From NCBI GenBank assembly GCA_038040285.1, contig JBBPIN010000023.1, positions 1 through 42,141 on the forward strand: 42,141 nt of DNA. The letters run 5' to 3'. The stretch comes from Mayfieldus sp038040285 (lineage in GTDB: Bacteria > Actinomycetota > Thermoleophilia > Solirubrobacterales > 70-9). Shown here one piece after another: positions 30,637-41,126 of the stretch (position 1 is the stretch's first letter; each line of letters begins with the position of its first letter). The notes under the pieces were generated by a model. It ran no database searches, was not told where the DNA came from, and saw only the letters and a list, made by a program, of their open reading frames with translations. A program made the position numbers and the translations under genes.

Positions 30637-30685
30637 CCCTCCCTAATGGGGTCTGCCCGGGCGCCTCTCCCCTGCCGAGTCAATT

Positions 30686-30735
30686 GCGGCGGCTTTGCCG
30701 CCTGACACGCCAGTGCCGCGGCGCAACGCCGCGGC
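30686..30735. repeat. Double-hairpin intergenic element, copy 2
   Basis: It has the same structure as 18793-18842. The first hairpin has 6-bp arms (30688-30693 and 30697-30702) around TTT; the TGACACGCC linker follows; then the second hairpin has 9-bp arms (30715-30723 and 30727-30735) around CAA. It lies 35 bp before rpsF. Changes relative to copy 1 occur in pairs that keep the stems. Confidence 0.6.
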
Positions 30736-30770
30736 CCACACCACTAGCCCGATATCCTCAGCGACCGCTC

Positions 30771-31148
30771 TTGGCCACCGAACCACGCGAATACGAGTTG
30801 GTCCTGATGCTCGATCCAGGTCTTGAGGACTCCGCCCGCGACAAGCTCGCCGACGAGGTCCGCAAGCGGATCGACTCGGACGGCAACCTCAAGCACGAGG
30901 ACAACTGGGGGATGCGAAAGCTCGCCTACGAGATTCGCCAGCGCACCGAGGCGGACTACCGCTGGCTGCGCTTCGAGGCGTCACCCGAGCTGCTGGGCCA
31001 GCTCGACCACAGCCTGAAGATCGCCGACGGCGTGCTGCGGTTCCGGATCTTCCGCGTCGACCCCAGGTCTCCGGTCATCGCCCCGCCGGCCGCGAGCGCT
31101 CCGAGCGCGCCCCCCGCGGCGGCGAAGCGGGAAGCGCCGGCCTCTTAA
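30771..31148 (+). CDS. rpsF: 30S ribosomal protein S6
   Basis: The 125-residue protein matches S6: REYELVLMLDPGLED, GNLKHEDNWGMRKLAYEI and DYRWLRFEASPELLGQLDHSLK, then a strand ending VLRFRIFRVD. The long Ala/Pro tail is an extension beyond the usual 95-100 residues. The TTG at 30771 is chosen because homology starts there. It opens the classic rpsF-ssb-rpsR-rplI order, where S6 forms a complex with S18 on the 30S platform. Confidence 0.93.
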   Translation: MATEPREYELVLMLDPGLEDSARDKLADEVRKRIDSDGNLKHEDNWGMRKLAYEIRQRTEADYRWLRFEASPELLGQLDHSLKIADGVLRFRIFRVDPRSPVIAPPAASAPSAPPAAAKREAPAS

Positions 31149-31308
31149 CCGGGGGATCGCCTGCGCGCCACCGCCTTCACGGTCGCGCTTGCGGGCGTCC
31201 TCACCGCACGTCGCAAGTTGCGGTCTTTTCACCCCAGCGGGGGAGGGAACCGCCGGGCCGCGACTTAGACTGAACATCTCAAGGAATAACTGAAGAGGAG
31301 CGAAGACT

Positions 31309-31761
31309 TTGGCCGCGACGAACATCAATACGGTTGTGATCACGGGGAACCTGACCCGCGATCCCGAGCTGCGCAGCACCCCCGGCGGCACCGCTGTCTG
31401 CAAGCTGCGCGTCGCCGTCAACAGCAGCCGCAAGGACGGGCAGACCGGCGAGTGGATCGACAAGCCCAACTACTTCGACGTCACCGTCTGGGGGGCGCAG
31501 GGCGAGAACTGCGCCAACTACCTCTCCAAGGGCCGCCCGGTCGCGGTGTCTGGCCGGCTCGACTGGCGCGAGTGGGAGGCCCAGGACGGGAGCAAGCGCC
31601 AGGCGATCGAGATCATCGCCAACTCGGTGCAGTTTCTCGGCTCGCGCGACGGCGGCGGAAACGGAAATGGCTTCCAGGCCAAGTCCGACGTCCCAGCCGA
31701 CACCTCCGACTTCGAGGAGGCAGGCGTGGGCAGCGACAAGGGCGACGACATCCCCTTCTAG
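31309..31761 (+). CDS. ssb: Single-stranded DNA-binding protein
   Basis: The 150-residue OB-fold protein has NTVVITGNLTRDPELR at the start, NYFDVTVWGAQGENCANYL in the core and an acidic C-terminal tip ending DDIPF, the partner-binding tail of bacterial SSB. A TTG start at 31309 follows GAGGAGCGAAGAC closely. It coats single-stranded DNA at the replication fork. The gene lies between rpsF and rpsR as in most bacteria, with a possible terminator after it. Confidence 0.95.
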   Translation: MAATNINTVVITGNLTRDPELRSTPGGTAVCKLRVAVNSSRKDGQTGEWIDKPNYFDVTVWGAQGENCANYLSKGRPVAVSGRLDWREWEAQDGSKRQAIEIIANSVQFLGSRDGGGNGNGFQAKSDVPADTSDFEEAGVGSDKGDDIPF

Positions 31762-31765
31762 CCCG

Positions 31766-31784
31766 CATGGGGCCCAGCCCCATG
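31766..31784 (+). terminator. Hairpin after ssb
   Basis: CATGGGGC (31766-31773) pairs perfectly with GCCCCATG (31777-31784) around a three-base loop, five bases after the ssb stop codon. There is no clear T run. It may end part of the ssb transcript or stabilise it. Confidence 0.45.
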
Positions 31785-31902
31785 GGCGACTCAAAATTTC
31801 GAGGTCCCCGCAGGTGGCTCTCGTAGATTTTGGAGCGTATCTCGACGAGCGGGACGTCGGCCGGCGGCGATTGCCGACCCGCTAGCATTGGCGCGCTCCG
31901 TT

Positions 31903-31927
31903 CGCCCGGCAGAGGCCGGGCGTCTTT
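31903..31927 (+). terminator. Hairpin with T-rich tail before rpsR
   Basis: CGCCCGGC (31903-31910) and GCCGGGCG (31915-31922) form an 8-bp stem with loop AGAG, followed by TCTTT. It lies 13 bases before the rpsR start, so it could be a terminator or an attenuator controlling rpsR-rplI. Confidence 0.5.
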
Positions 31928-31940
31928 ACGCTAGGACCCA

Positions 31941-32201
31941 ATGGCAAAGCAAAGAGGCGACTCAGCACCCAGGCGGCGGCGCGGCCCGTCGGACCGCTTC
32001 CGCCCGCGCAAGTACACGCGGATCAACGTCGAGGAGATCGACTACAAGGATCTGACGGTGCTTCGTCGCTTCATCTCCGACAAGGGCAAGTCGCGCTCGC
32101 GCCGGGTCACCGGGCTTTCCCGCAAGCATCAGAAGCAACTCGCGCTTGCCGTCAAGCGGGCGCGGGAGATCGCGCTGCTGCCCTACGTGGGCGAGCGCTG
32201 A
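31941..32201 (+). CDS. rpsR: 30S ribosomal protein S18
   Basis: The 86-residue basic protein has the S18 core YTRINVEEIDYKDLTVLRRF and SRRVTGLSRKHQKQLALAVK. The N-terminal extension is rich in Arg and lacks cysteines, so it is not the zinc-binding form. The stop overlaps the first base of the rplI start (TGATG), giving coupled translation. Confidence 0.96.
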   Translation: MAKQRGDSAPRRRRGPSDRFRPRKYTRINVEEIDYKDLTVLRRFISDKGKSRSRRVTGLSRKHQKQLALAVKRAREIALLPYVGER

Positions 32202-32653
32202 TGGCGCAGGCCATCCTGCTTCAGGACGTCGAGGACCTCGGCAGTCGCGGCGACGCCGTAGACGTCTCCCCCGGCTACCTGCGCAACTACCTTCTGCCGC
32301 GCAAACTCGCCCAGCCGGCGACCAAGGGCGCCCTCGAGGAAGCACAGCGCCGCCGCGAGGCCCAGGAGCTAGCCGAGCGCGAGGGGGCGGAACGAGCCCA
32401 GGAGACCGCGGCGTTGCTCTCCAAGACCGTGCTGACGATCCATCACCGAGCCGGCGAGGACGGCAAGCTGTTCGGCTCGGTGACCTCGAAGGAGATCGCG
32501 GACGGAATCCGCGACGCGCGTGATCTGAAGATCGACCACCGCAAGATCCAGCTCGAGGAGCCGATCCACGAGATCGGCACCTACATGGTCGACGTCGAGG
32601 TGGCCGGCGGGGTCACCGCCAGCGTCAAGACGATCGTCGCCGAAGAGAAGTAG
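32201..32653 (+). CDS. rplI: 50S ribosomal protein L9
   Basis: The 150-residue protein has the N-terminal L9 domain (ILLQDVEDLGSRGDAVDVSPGYLRNYLLP), a long connecting helix rich in Ala, Arg and Glu, and a C-terminal domain with GKLFGSVTSKEIADGI. It is the fourth member of the rpsF-ssb-rpsR-rplI order. A gap of about 125 bases leads to dnaB. Confidence 0.96.
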   Translation: MAQAILLQDVEDLGSRGDAVDVSPGYLRNYLLPRKLAQPATKGALEEAQRRREAQELAEREGAERAQETAALLSKTVLTIHHRAGEDGKLFGSVTSKEIADGIRDARDLKIDHRKIQLEEPIHEIGTYMVDVEVAGGVTASVKTIVAEEK

Positions 32654-32778
32654 TCGCAGAGATTTTTCCCGGCGTTTGGTGAAACGCGCCACACATGTGG
32701 GCGCGGACCATGGTTTCTTTCATCAATCCGGCTGGGGCGGGATGAATCCGCCGCCGCGCGGCCTTTACTGAAGTACAG

Positions 32779-34221
32779 ATGGCCCAGTCGCAATCCGCAA
32801 ACGTCCCACCCCAGAACCTCGACGCCGAGCGCTCGGTGCTCGGCGCGATGATGGTCTCCGAGTCGGCGGTCTCGCCGGTCATCGACGAGGTGAAGCTGAA
32901 GGCCGAGGACTTCTACCTCGACCGCCATCGCGCGATCTTCGCCTGCCTCTACGACCTCTACGGAAAGTCGAGCCCCACCGACGAGCTCTCGGTGATCGAG
33001 TCGTTGAAGGGACGCGGGGAGCTAGAGAAGGCGGGCGACCGCCATTACGTCTCCGAGCTTGCGGCGAGCGTCGCCGCGGTCGGCAACGCCGCCCATCACG
33101 CCCGCATCGTGCAGGAGAACTCGCTGCTGCGCCGCCTGCTCGGCGCCGGCGGGCGGATCCAGGAATGGGTGCGGGAGCGCGACAGCGAGCCGCGCCAGCT
33201 CGCCGAGGACGCCGAGCGGCTGTTGTTCGAGGTCGCCCACGAGGAGCAGGCGAGCGACTTCCGCCGCATCAACGAGATCCTCCACGATGAAGTCGATCGC
33301 CTCGAAAAGCTCTCCCGCGGCGACATCGACCTGGTGGGCACCGCGTCGGGCTTCGGAGACATAGACGGCCTGACTGGCGGCTTTCAACCAGGCAATCTGA
33401 TCGTGATCGCCGCCCGCCCGGCGATGGGAAAGAGCGCCTGGGTGGCGAACATCGCCGAGAACGTCGCGGTCAAGCAGGGGCTCCCGGTCGCATTCTTCTC
33501 GCTCGAGATGTCGGAGGTCGAACTCGCCCAGCGCTTCATCGCCTGCCGGGCGCGAATCGCCGGCGATCGGCTGCGCAAGGGCAAGGTCTCCCAGCGCGAT
33601 TGGCCAAAGGTCCTGCGCGCGGCCAACGAGCTGGAGGAGGCGCCACTGTGGTTTGACGACTCCTCCGACCTCGGCATCCTCGATCTGCGCGCCAAGGCGC
33701 GGAGGCTGCACGCGCAGGCGCAATCCCAGGGCGGGCTGGGCCTCGTGATCGTCGACTACCTGCAGCTGATGCGCGCCGACGACCCGCGCGCCAACCGGGT
33801 CGAGCAGGTGGGACAGATGAGCCGCGGGCTGAAGATCCTGGCCCGCGAGCTGCACGTTCCGGTGATCGCGATCTCGCAACTCTCCCGCGCCCCCGAGCAG
33901 CGCCAACCGCCCCGGCCGCAGCTCTCCGACCTGCGGGAGTCCGGTCAGATCGAGCAGGACGCCGACCTCGTCGCGTTCCTCTATCGCGAGGACGCATACG
34001 GCCAGCGAGACCCCGACTACGAGCCAACCGGCATCGCCGAAGTGATCATCGCCAAGCACCGAAACGGGCCTGTCGGCGTCAAGCGCCTGGTGTTCCTGGA
34101 CCGGTTCCCGAAGTTCGCCGACTACAGCGGCCAGGACCAGCCGATCGAGCAGCCGGCCGGAGAGCAGCCGGCCGATGAAGAGCCGCTCGAGAGCTCGGCG
34201 GCCGAGGGGCCAGCGTTCTAG
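32779..34221 (+). CDS. dnaB: Replicative DNA helicase DnaB
   Basis: The 480-residue helicase has the N-terminal domain (PPQNLDAERSVLGAMM, DRHRAIFACLYDLY) and the RecA-like motor: Walker A ARPAMGKSAWV, the motif FFSLEMSEVELAQR and Walker B LGLVIVDYLQLM, then DLRESGQIEQDADLV. The C-terminal tail is rich in Glu/Gln/Pro. There is no intein. It unwinds DNA at the fork as a hexamer. The next gene starts in the base directly after its stop. Confidence 0.96.
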   Translation: MAQSQSANVPPQNLDAERSVLGAMMVSESAVSPVIDEVKLKAEDFYLDRHRAIFACLYDLYGKSSPTDELSVIESLKGRGELEKAGDRHYVSELAASVAAVGNAAHHARIVQENSLLRRLLGAGGRIQEWVRERDSEPRQLAEDAERLLFEVAHEEQASDFRRINEILHDEVDRLEKLSRGDIDLVGTASGFGDIDGLTGGFQPGNLIVIAARPAMGKSAWVANIAENVAVKQGLPVAFFSLEMSEVELAQRFIACRARIAGDRLRKGKVSQRDWPKVLRAANELEEAPLWFDDSSDLGILDLRAKARRLHAQAQSQGGLGLVIVDYLQLMRADDPRANRVEQVGQMSRGLKILARELHVPVIAISQLSRAPEQRQPPRPQLSDLRESGQIEQDADLVAFLYREDAYGQRDPDYEPTGIAEVIIAKHRNGPVGVKRLVFLDRFPKFADYSGQDQPIEQPAGEQPADEEPLESSAAEGPAF

Positions 34222-34947
34222 ATGGCTCGCGCCTCCGAAGCGCAGGTTGAGTCAGAGCGCGCCTGCCCGCTCGGCGTCTGCGACGGCTCCGGCTGGATCC
34301 TCGGGCCGGAGGACGTCGCCCGTCCCTGCGAGTGCCGCGCGGACCGGATGCGCAGAGCCCGCAACCGCGGCGTCGCTTCGGTGATCCCGGCCAAGTACCG
34401 CGGGGTCTCGTTCGAGCGCCCGCCGGTCACCGAGATCGAGCCGATGGTGGTGCGGGTGGTGCGCTCCTTTACCGAGGACCTCGCCGCCAACCTCGACGCC
34501 GGGCGCGGGCTGTGGTTGATGGGTGACACCGGCACCGGCAAGACGACCCTCGCGATGCTGGTCTCCAAGGCGGCCCTGGCAGCGGGGCGCACGGTGGCGA
34601 TCTACTCGCTGCCGAAGCTGCTGGCGCGGATCCGCCGCACCTACGACGCCGAGGCCGGCCAGGACTCCTACCTGGCGCTGTTCGAGCTCCTCACCTCGGT
34701 CGATCTGCTGCACATCGACGACCTCGGCGCCGAGAAGCGCTCCGACTGGGTGCTGGAGCAGCTCTACGCCTTGATCAACGAGCGATACGAGGCGCAGCGC
34801 TCGATCCTGGTGACGACAAATCTCGCCGAGGCGGCGCTCGAGGACCAAATCGGCCCCCGCACCGTCTCGCGCCTGGTCGAGATCTGCGGCGATCCCCTGC
34901 CGCTGTTCGGCGAGGACCGGCGGATCCAGGTCAGCGGCGCGTCCTAA
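34222..34947 (+). CDS. DnaC-like helicase loader ATPase
   Basis: The 241-residue protein has a short Cys-containing N terminus (CPLGVCDGSGWI and later CECR) that resembles a zinc knuckle. An AAA+ domain follows with Walker A GDTGTGKTTL, Walker B LLHIDDLGAE, sensor ILVTTNL and the arginine-containing GPRTVSRL. It matches the DnaC/DnaI type of helicase loader. Direct adjacency to dnaB, with no gap, supports loading of that helicase. IstB-type transposition helpers are related, but no transposase is present. Confidence 0.88.
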   Translation: MARASEAQVESERACPLGVCDGSGWILGPEDVARPCECRADRMRRARNRGVASVIPAKYRGVSFERPPVTEIEPMVVRVVRSFTEDLAANLDAGRGLWLMGDTGTGKTTLAMLVSKAALAAGRTVAIYSLPKLLARIRRTYDAEAGQDSYLALFELLTSVDLLHIDDLGAEKRSDWVLEQLYALINERYEAQRSILVTTNLAEAALEDQIGPRTVSRLVEICGDPLPLFGEDRRIQVSGAS

Positions 34948-34968
34948 TTCGCTCATAATCCCCCCGCT

Positions 34969-36270
<1,302 letters not shown>

Positions 36271-36289
36271 CCGACTGACGGCTCGCCGA

Positions 36290-37006
36290 TCAGGCGCTGA
36301 GGCCGTGGCCCGGGACGCCCTTCGGGATCGCCCCCGTCGCCTCCTGGCGAAGCTCACCGCGCTGGAGCATGCGCATCAAGAGGATCGCCGAGCCGAGAAT
36401 CGCGCTCAGACCGAGACTGAGCTGGACGCTGAGCAATCCCTGGCGCGTCCAATAGACGTCGCGCAGGTCGAGCAACAGCGCGGCCTCGTCGAATGTGAGG
36501 CCCATCCCGATACCCATCGGGACCGCGAGGCGGTCTTCGATCTCCTGGTTGTCGGTCAGAAGCGCGACTGTCCCGGAGGTGAACGAGATCAGGATGCCGG
36601 GGACGAAGTGGTGGATGTGACGGCCCCCGACGCTGGTGTTGCTGAGCGGCCACCAGCCGCCGCGAATGCCGTAGGTCGAAAGCCGCACGAAGCCGAAGGC
36701 GCCGAGAAAGCCCGACAGCAGGTTGAACAGCACGGTCTCCGAGCGCGGCGCCGCCGCATAGCCCTCGACCGCCACCCCGACCGTGTCCAACGCCGCCGCC
36801 GGGGCGGCGTCGATCACCCCGTCACCCTCGTCACTGCCCGATGCCCGACGGCTCAACATGCGGGCGAACTGTCCGGCCAGCACCGTGCCGGCGCTGGCGA
36901 ACGCGACCGCCGCGAGGCCGGCCGTGATCTGCTCGGAACGGCGCCAGCGCCAGCGCGCCCTCGCGCGGGCCCGCCGGCTCAGCCGCTTGCGCAATGGTCC
37001 AGCCAT
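36290..37006 (-). CDS. Integral membrane protein, unknown function
   Basis: The 238-residue protein begins with a strongly basic cytoplasmic tail and then has about five hydrophobic helices. A segment GGRHIHHFVPGILISFTSG holds a conserved-looking HIHHF motif that might bind metal or lipid, followed by MGIGMGLTFDEAALLLDL. I do not recognise a named family. It begins seven bases after the nucleotide-sugar dehydrogenase stop on the same strand, so the two genes are probably co-transcribed and it may serve a glycan or surface-polymer function. Confidence 0.6.
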   Translation of the reverse strand: MAGPLRKRLSRRARARARWRWRRSEQITAGLAAVAFASAGTVLAGQFARMLSRRASGSDEGDGVIDAAPAAALDTVGVAVEGYAAAPRSETVLFNLLSGFLGAFGFVRLSTYGIRGGWWPLSNTSVGGRHIHHFVPGILISFTSGTVALLTDNQEIEDRLAVPMGIGMGLTFDEAALLLDLRDVYWTRQGLLSVQLSLGLSAILGSAILLMRMLQRGELRQEATGAIPKGVPGHGLSA

Positions 37007-37013
37007 GACGCCG

Positions 37014-38261
37014 CTACAGGCGAACCAGGTTGTCGGCCGAGATCCCGCGGGTGACGCCGCGGAAGTCGACCACAAGCTGAGCGTCAGCGACGAGCTTTTC
37101 GTAGTCGACCTCGGGGTGCGCGGTGACGATCGCCACCAGGTCGGCGCCGGCGGCCTCCTCGTCGAGCGAGACGGAGCGAAGGTCGAAGTCGCGCAGCTCC
37201 GGCACGTGGGGATCGTGGTAGGAGAGCTCCGCGCCGAGCTCGCCCAGCAGCCGCATGATCTTCAGCGCCGGGGACTCCCGAATGTCGCCGACTCCGGGCT
37301 TGTAGCTGACTCCGATCAGCAGCACGCGCGAGCCTTTGACCGGCTTGCCGGCGTCGTTGAGCGCCCGGTCGATCTTCTCGGCGCAGAACTGCGGCTGGGC
37401 CTGGTTGATCTTCCCGGCAAGCTCGATGAACTCGGGGTAGAAGTCGTGCTCGCGGGCCTTGAAGGCGAGATAGAAGGGGTCGACGGGGAGGCAGTGTCCG
37501 CCCATGCCCGGGCCCGGGTCGAAGCGCATGAAGCCGAACGGCTTCGTGGCGGCTGCGTCGACCACCTCCCAGACGTCGACCCCAAGCCGGTCACAGAGCT
37601 GCGCCAGCTCGTTGACCAGCGCGATGTTGACGGAGCGGAAGATGTTCTCGAGCAGCTTCGCCAGCTCCGCCGCCTCAGGGGTCGACAGCGTCTCCACCCG
37701 CTCGCAGATCTCCCCGTAGAGCGCTGCAGCTCGCTCGGTGCAGGCCGGGGTCAGTCCACCGACCAGCTTCGGCGTGGTGCGGATCGTGTAATCGGTTCGG
37801 CCCGGGTCGATCCGTTCGGGGGAGAACGCAAGGTAGAAGTCTCGCCCCGCGGCCAACCCGGACTCCTCGAGGAGCGGACGCAGTCGCTCGCGCGTGGTCC
37901 CGGGGTAGGTCGTGGACTCGAGGACCACAAGCTGCTCAGGCTGCAGCACCGAGGAGAGCGACTGGGCCGCATCGATCAGGTGCGAGAGGTCCGGCTCCCG
38001 GGAGCTGGTGAGAGGTGTGGGCACGCAGATGATCACCGCGTGGCAGGAGGCGAGGTCGCCGTAGCGAGCGGTGGCGTGGAGGCGCTCGCCGGCCTGCTCG
38101 ATCGCAGAGGACGGCACGTCCTCCACATAGCTTCGGCCCTCGCCGAGGCTTTCCAGCTTGCCCGGGTCGGCGTCGAGGCCCACGACCTCGTGGTCAGCCT
38201 CCGCGAAGGCAACGGCGAGCGGCAGGCCGACGTATCCGAGTCCGATGATTCCAACCTTCAT
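37014..38261 (-). CDS. UDP-sugar 6-dehydrogenase family protein
   Basis: The 415-residue protein has a Rossmann start (KVGIIGLGYVGLPLAVAFA), VLESTTYPGTTRE, AFSPERIDPGRTDY, and the active-site region FDPGPGMGGHCLPVDP with catalytic Cys257, ending with the C-terminal binding domain (GVSYKPGVGDIRESPA). This is the UDP-glucose/UDP-N-acetyl-mannosamine dehydrogenase superfamily, closer to the WecC/TviB branch. It oxidises a UDP-sugar to the uronate. The ATG at 38261 fits the family start. Confidence 0.9.
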   Translation of the reverse strand: MKVGIIGLGYVGLPLAVAFAEADHEVVGLDADPGKLESLGEGRSYVEDVPSSAIEQAGERLHATARYGDLASCHAVIICVPTPLTSSREPDLSHLIDAAQSLSSVLQPEQLVVLESTTYPGTTRERLRPLLEESGLAAGRDFYLAFSPERIDPGRTDYTIRTTPKLVGGLTPACTERAAALYGEICERVETLSTPEAAELAKLLENIFRSVNIALVNELAQLCDRLGVDVWEVVDAAATKPFGFMRFDPGPGMGGHCLPVDPFYLAFKAREHDFYPEFIELAGKINQAQPQFCAEKIDRALNDAGKPVKGSRVLLIGVSYKPGVGDIRESPALKIMRLLGELGAELSYHDPHVPELRDFDLRSVSLDEEAAGADLVAIVTAHPEVDYEKLVADAQLVVDFRGVTRGISADNLVRL

Positions 38262-38356
38262 TGCGCGAAATTCTAGGGACGGCCCCGGTTCAGTATTCGG
38301 AGTTTGGGTAACTGACCCCTGCGTCACGACCGTTTCCCGAAATAGGATTGAGGTCG

Positions 38357-38461
38357 ATGAGGAGGATTTTCAGGCCAACTGTCGCCGGTGTTCACGCGGC
38401 CCGCCACTTCGTCTGGTACCTGAACTACCGGATCTCCGGCGCCAGGGACCACGTCCGTTAG
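38357..38461 (+). CDS. Small 34-residue protein
   Basis: A 34-residue frame, beginning MRRIFRPTVAGVHAARHF and ending in YLNYRISGARDHVR, starts after GAGG on the plus strand between two minus-strand genes. The amphipathic composition (Phe/Trp/Tyr with Arg and His) suggests a membrane-associated peptide. The only evidence for translation is the plausible ribosome binding site (ATTGAGGTCG) and the compact, unusual composition. No known family is recognised. Confidence 0.4.
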   Translation: MRRIFRPTVAGVHAARHFVWYLNYRISGARDHVR

Positions 38462-38479
38462 CGTCCGGCGAACGCGGCG

Positions 38480-39289
38480 CTAGCTGCCAGGTGGGGCGTC
38501 GGGCAGGTCGCCACCCATGGCGTGAAAGCCCCCGTCTACGTGGAGGATCTCGCCGGTGATCCCGCGCGACAGGTCCGACAGCATGAAGGCCGCGGCCTCG
38601 GCCACGGGGCCGGCGTCCTTCACGTCCCAGCCCAGCGGTGCCTGGTCGAGCCAATCCGCGACCAGGGCCTTGAAGCCATCGATGCTGCTGGAGGCAACCG
38701 TCTGGAGCGGGCCTGCGGCGATCAGGTTGACCCTCACGCCGCGCGGGCCGAGGTCGCGGGCAAGGTAGCGCGCCACCGATTCCAGGGCTGCCTTCGAGAC
38801 CCCCATCCAGTCATAGGACGGCCAGGCGAACTGGGCGTCGAAGTCGAGCGCGACGATGCTCCCCGAGTCACCGTCGGTGCCTTGGCCTTCGAGCAGCGGC
38901 AGAAGAGCCTCGGCAAGCGCCTTCAGCGAGAAGGCGCTGACCTCGAAGGCCTTGGTGGCGCTCTCCAGCGGCGTCGAGACGAAGTCGCCGCTGATCGCGT
39001 CAGGGGGTGCAAACGCGATCGCGTGGACGGCGCCGTCCAAGCCACCCCAACGCCGCTCGAGCTCATCGCGCAGGGCGGCGAAGTCCTCGGGGCGAGTGAC
39101 GTCGAGCTCCAGGACCTCGGGGGGATCCGGAAGCCCCGAAGCGGCCCGCTCGGTGATCCGCCGAACCCGGCCGAAGCTGGACAGCAGGACCTCGGCTCCC
39201 TGTCGCTGCGCCTGTTCGGCGATCGCGTAGGCGATGCTGTGGCGGTCAACGACGCCGGTGATCAGGATGCGCTTGCTGTCGAGGAGCAC
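38480..39289 (-). CDS. fabI: Enoyl-acyl carrier protein reductase
   Basis: The 269-residue short-chain reductase ends each fatty-acid elongation cycle. It has the N-terminal LLDSKRILITGVVDRHSIAY cofactor loop, the substrate-site strand VHAIAFAPPDAISGDF, and the catalytic SYDWMGVSKAALE (Tyr159, Lys166). It is closer to actinobacterial InhA than to E. coli FabI. It lies 43 bases downstream of the carboxyltransferase gene on the same strand, a fatty-acid pair. Confidence 0.92.
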   Translation of the reverse strand: MLLDSKRILITGVVDRHSIAYAIAEQAQRQGAEVLLSSFGRVRRITERAASGLPDPPEVLELDVTRPEDFAALRDELERRWGGLDGAVHAIAFAPPDAISGDFVSTPLESATKAFEVSAFSLKALAEALLPLLEGQGTDGDSGSIVALDFDAQFAWPSYDWMGVSKAALESVARYLARDLGPRGVRVNLIAAGPLQTVASSSIDGFKALVADWLDQAPLGWDVKDAGPVAEAAAFMLSDLSRGITGEILHVDGGFHAMGGDLPDAPPGS

Positions 39290-39332
39290 GAGAGGTTCGC
39301 CCGAGGTTAGCCGGCGTTCTCGATGTCTCCGC

Positions 39333-40779
39333 TCAGCGCCCCGCCCGGGCGGTCAGCGTCCAGGCAAGGCGCTCGCGGGTCTCGGCCGGCTCGATCACCT
39401 CGTCGACGAAGCCGCTGGCGGCAGCCACGTCGGCGACCAGATGCTCCTGGGCGTAGGCGGCGGTGAGCGCCGCGTGCAAGGTGTCGTGCGGGTCCTCGGC
39501 TTCGAGCCTGCGCCGATCGACGATCCTCACCGCCTCCGAAGCGGACATGATCCCGATCTCCGCTCCCGGCCAGGCGAAGACGGCGTCAGCGCCGAGGTCC
39601 TTGGAGTTCATCGTGATCACCGCGCCGCCGTAGGCCTTGCGAAGCACGACCGTGAGCCGCAGCACCGAGGCGCTGGCGAAGGCGCGCAGCAGCGACGCTC
39701 CGTGGCGGATCACGCCGGCCGCTTCCTGGCGTCGGCCGGGCATGAACCCCGGTGTGTCGACGAGCACGACAAGCGGCAGCCCGAAGCGGTTGCACGAGTT
39801 GACGAACAGCGCCGCCTTCTCGGAGCCAGCCGCGTCGATCACGCCGCCGAGCTGGCGCGGCTGGTTGGCGACTATCCCGACCGGCTGGCCCTCGATGCGG
39901 TCCAGGGCGGTGACCATGTTCTTTGCCCAGGGCGCCCCCAGCTCGAGCAGGCTTTCGGCGTCGGTGATCCCCCGCGCGACATCGCGGACGTCATAGACGC
40001 GGCGGGCCTCTGCGGGCACCAGCGGCGAGGGGTCGAGAAGCGGTGCTGGGACCGGTTCGGCGCGCGGTGGACGGTCGCCGATCGTCTGCGGCAGGAAGCC
40101 GACCAGCTGACGAACACGCTGCACCGCCTGCTCGTCGTCGTCGGCAACCAGTTGGCAGACGCCGTTTCGCTCCTGAATCCGGGGACCGCCCAGCTCCTCC
40201 ATCGAGACGTTCTCACCCAGCGCCCATCGCACCACCCTTGGTCCGGTGAGGAACATCCGCGCCTCGTCGGTCATCACCACGAAGTCGGTGAGCGCCGGGG
40301 CGTAGGAGCCGCCACCCGCGGAGACTCCGGCGACGATCGAGATCTGGGGGACGCGACGCGACAGCTTGACGCTGGCCCGGAAGATCCGACCGTAGCCAGC
40401 CAATGCAGCGTGGCCCTCCTGGAGGCGGGCGCCGCCCGACTCGACGAAGCCGACGATCGGGGTCCCGGCGCAGCTCGCCAGCTCCAGGGCGCGAACGATC
40501 GAGTCGGCATGGGTCTCGCCCAGCGCCGCCCATAAAGCTCGGGTCCTCCGCGTAGCAGACCAGCGGCCGGCCGCTGACCCGCCCGACGCCGACCAACACA
40601 CCGTCGCCCGGCTGGCCCTCGATGTTGCGCGACAGGACGCCGGAGCGCAGGGTACGCAAGGAACCTGGGTCGCAGAGCATCTCGAGTCGCTCGCGTGGCT
40701 CGGCGAGCGAGCGCGGTATCTCGCCGCGCAACTGCGATGGCGTGCCGCCGCCCCTCTCGGTTATCGCATCGGATGCCAT
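39333..40779 (-). pseudogene. Acyl-CoA carboxylase carboxyltransferase, one frameshift
   Basis: The two parts together give about 482 residues of a biotin-dependent carboxyltransferase (AccD/AccA or propionyl-CoA carboxylase beta type). The first frame runs from ATG 40779 to YAEDPSFMGG; the second, from about 40521, resumes at LGETHADSIVRALE and continues through VESGGARLQEG, ISIVAGVSAGGGSYAPAL, LVDTPGFMPGRRQE and GAVITMNSKDLGADAVFAWP. One missing base near 40521-40526 explains the break. It lies directly upstream of fabI. Because everything else is intact, a sequencing error is as likely as a true mutation. Confidence 0.8.
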
Positions 40780-40919
40780 CACGGACCTTCTGCCTAATCA
40801 TGCTTGGCACCTGCCGCGGTTCCTTGAGCGCCGCCGGCTCGCGCACGGCTACTGACCAACAGTCAGGCGAACCGCATGTGTGCCCAGGCGAGCACCGCCT
40901 GGAGGGGGCCTAGCCTGAG

Positions 40920-41125
40920 TGCTCGGCGCGGTCCAGCGCCTCGCGGGTCGACTCCGCCAGATCGGAACCGGAGAGGTCGATGCCCGGCGGCAGCTCGACA
41001 TGGAGGTCGTTGGAGGGGCCGATCTGGACTCGGACCCGGGCTGGCGTGCGGCTCGCACGTGGCCACCCTGCTTCGATCGTCGGTGATGAAGTGCAGGTGG
41101 TACCCGCTCACCTCGAGACCCTCGG
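40920..41125 (-). pseudogene. Acetolactate decarboxylase C-terminal remnant
   Basis: A typical C-terminal segment of BudA/AlsD-type acetolactate decarboxylase is spread over three frames: FAEGLEVSGYHLHFITDD, then QGGHVRA, then VRVQIGPSNDLHVELPPGI and a tail ending at the stop at 40922. The conserved HLHF and GGHV histidine motifs (metal ligands) are present. There is no N-terminal part, and the upstream boundary falls against the GGDEF remnant. It is a truncated, shifted relic. Confidence 0.55.
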
Positions 41126-41126
41126 C

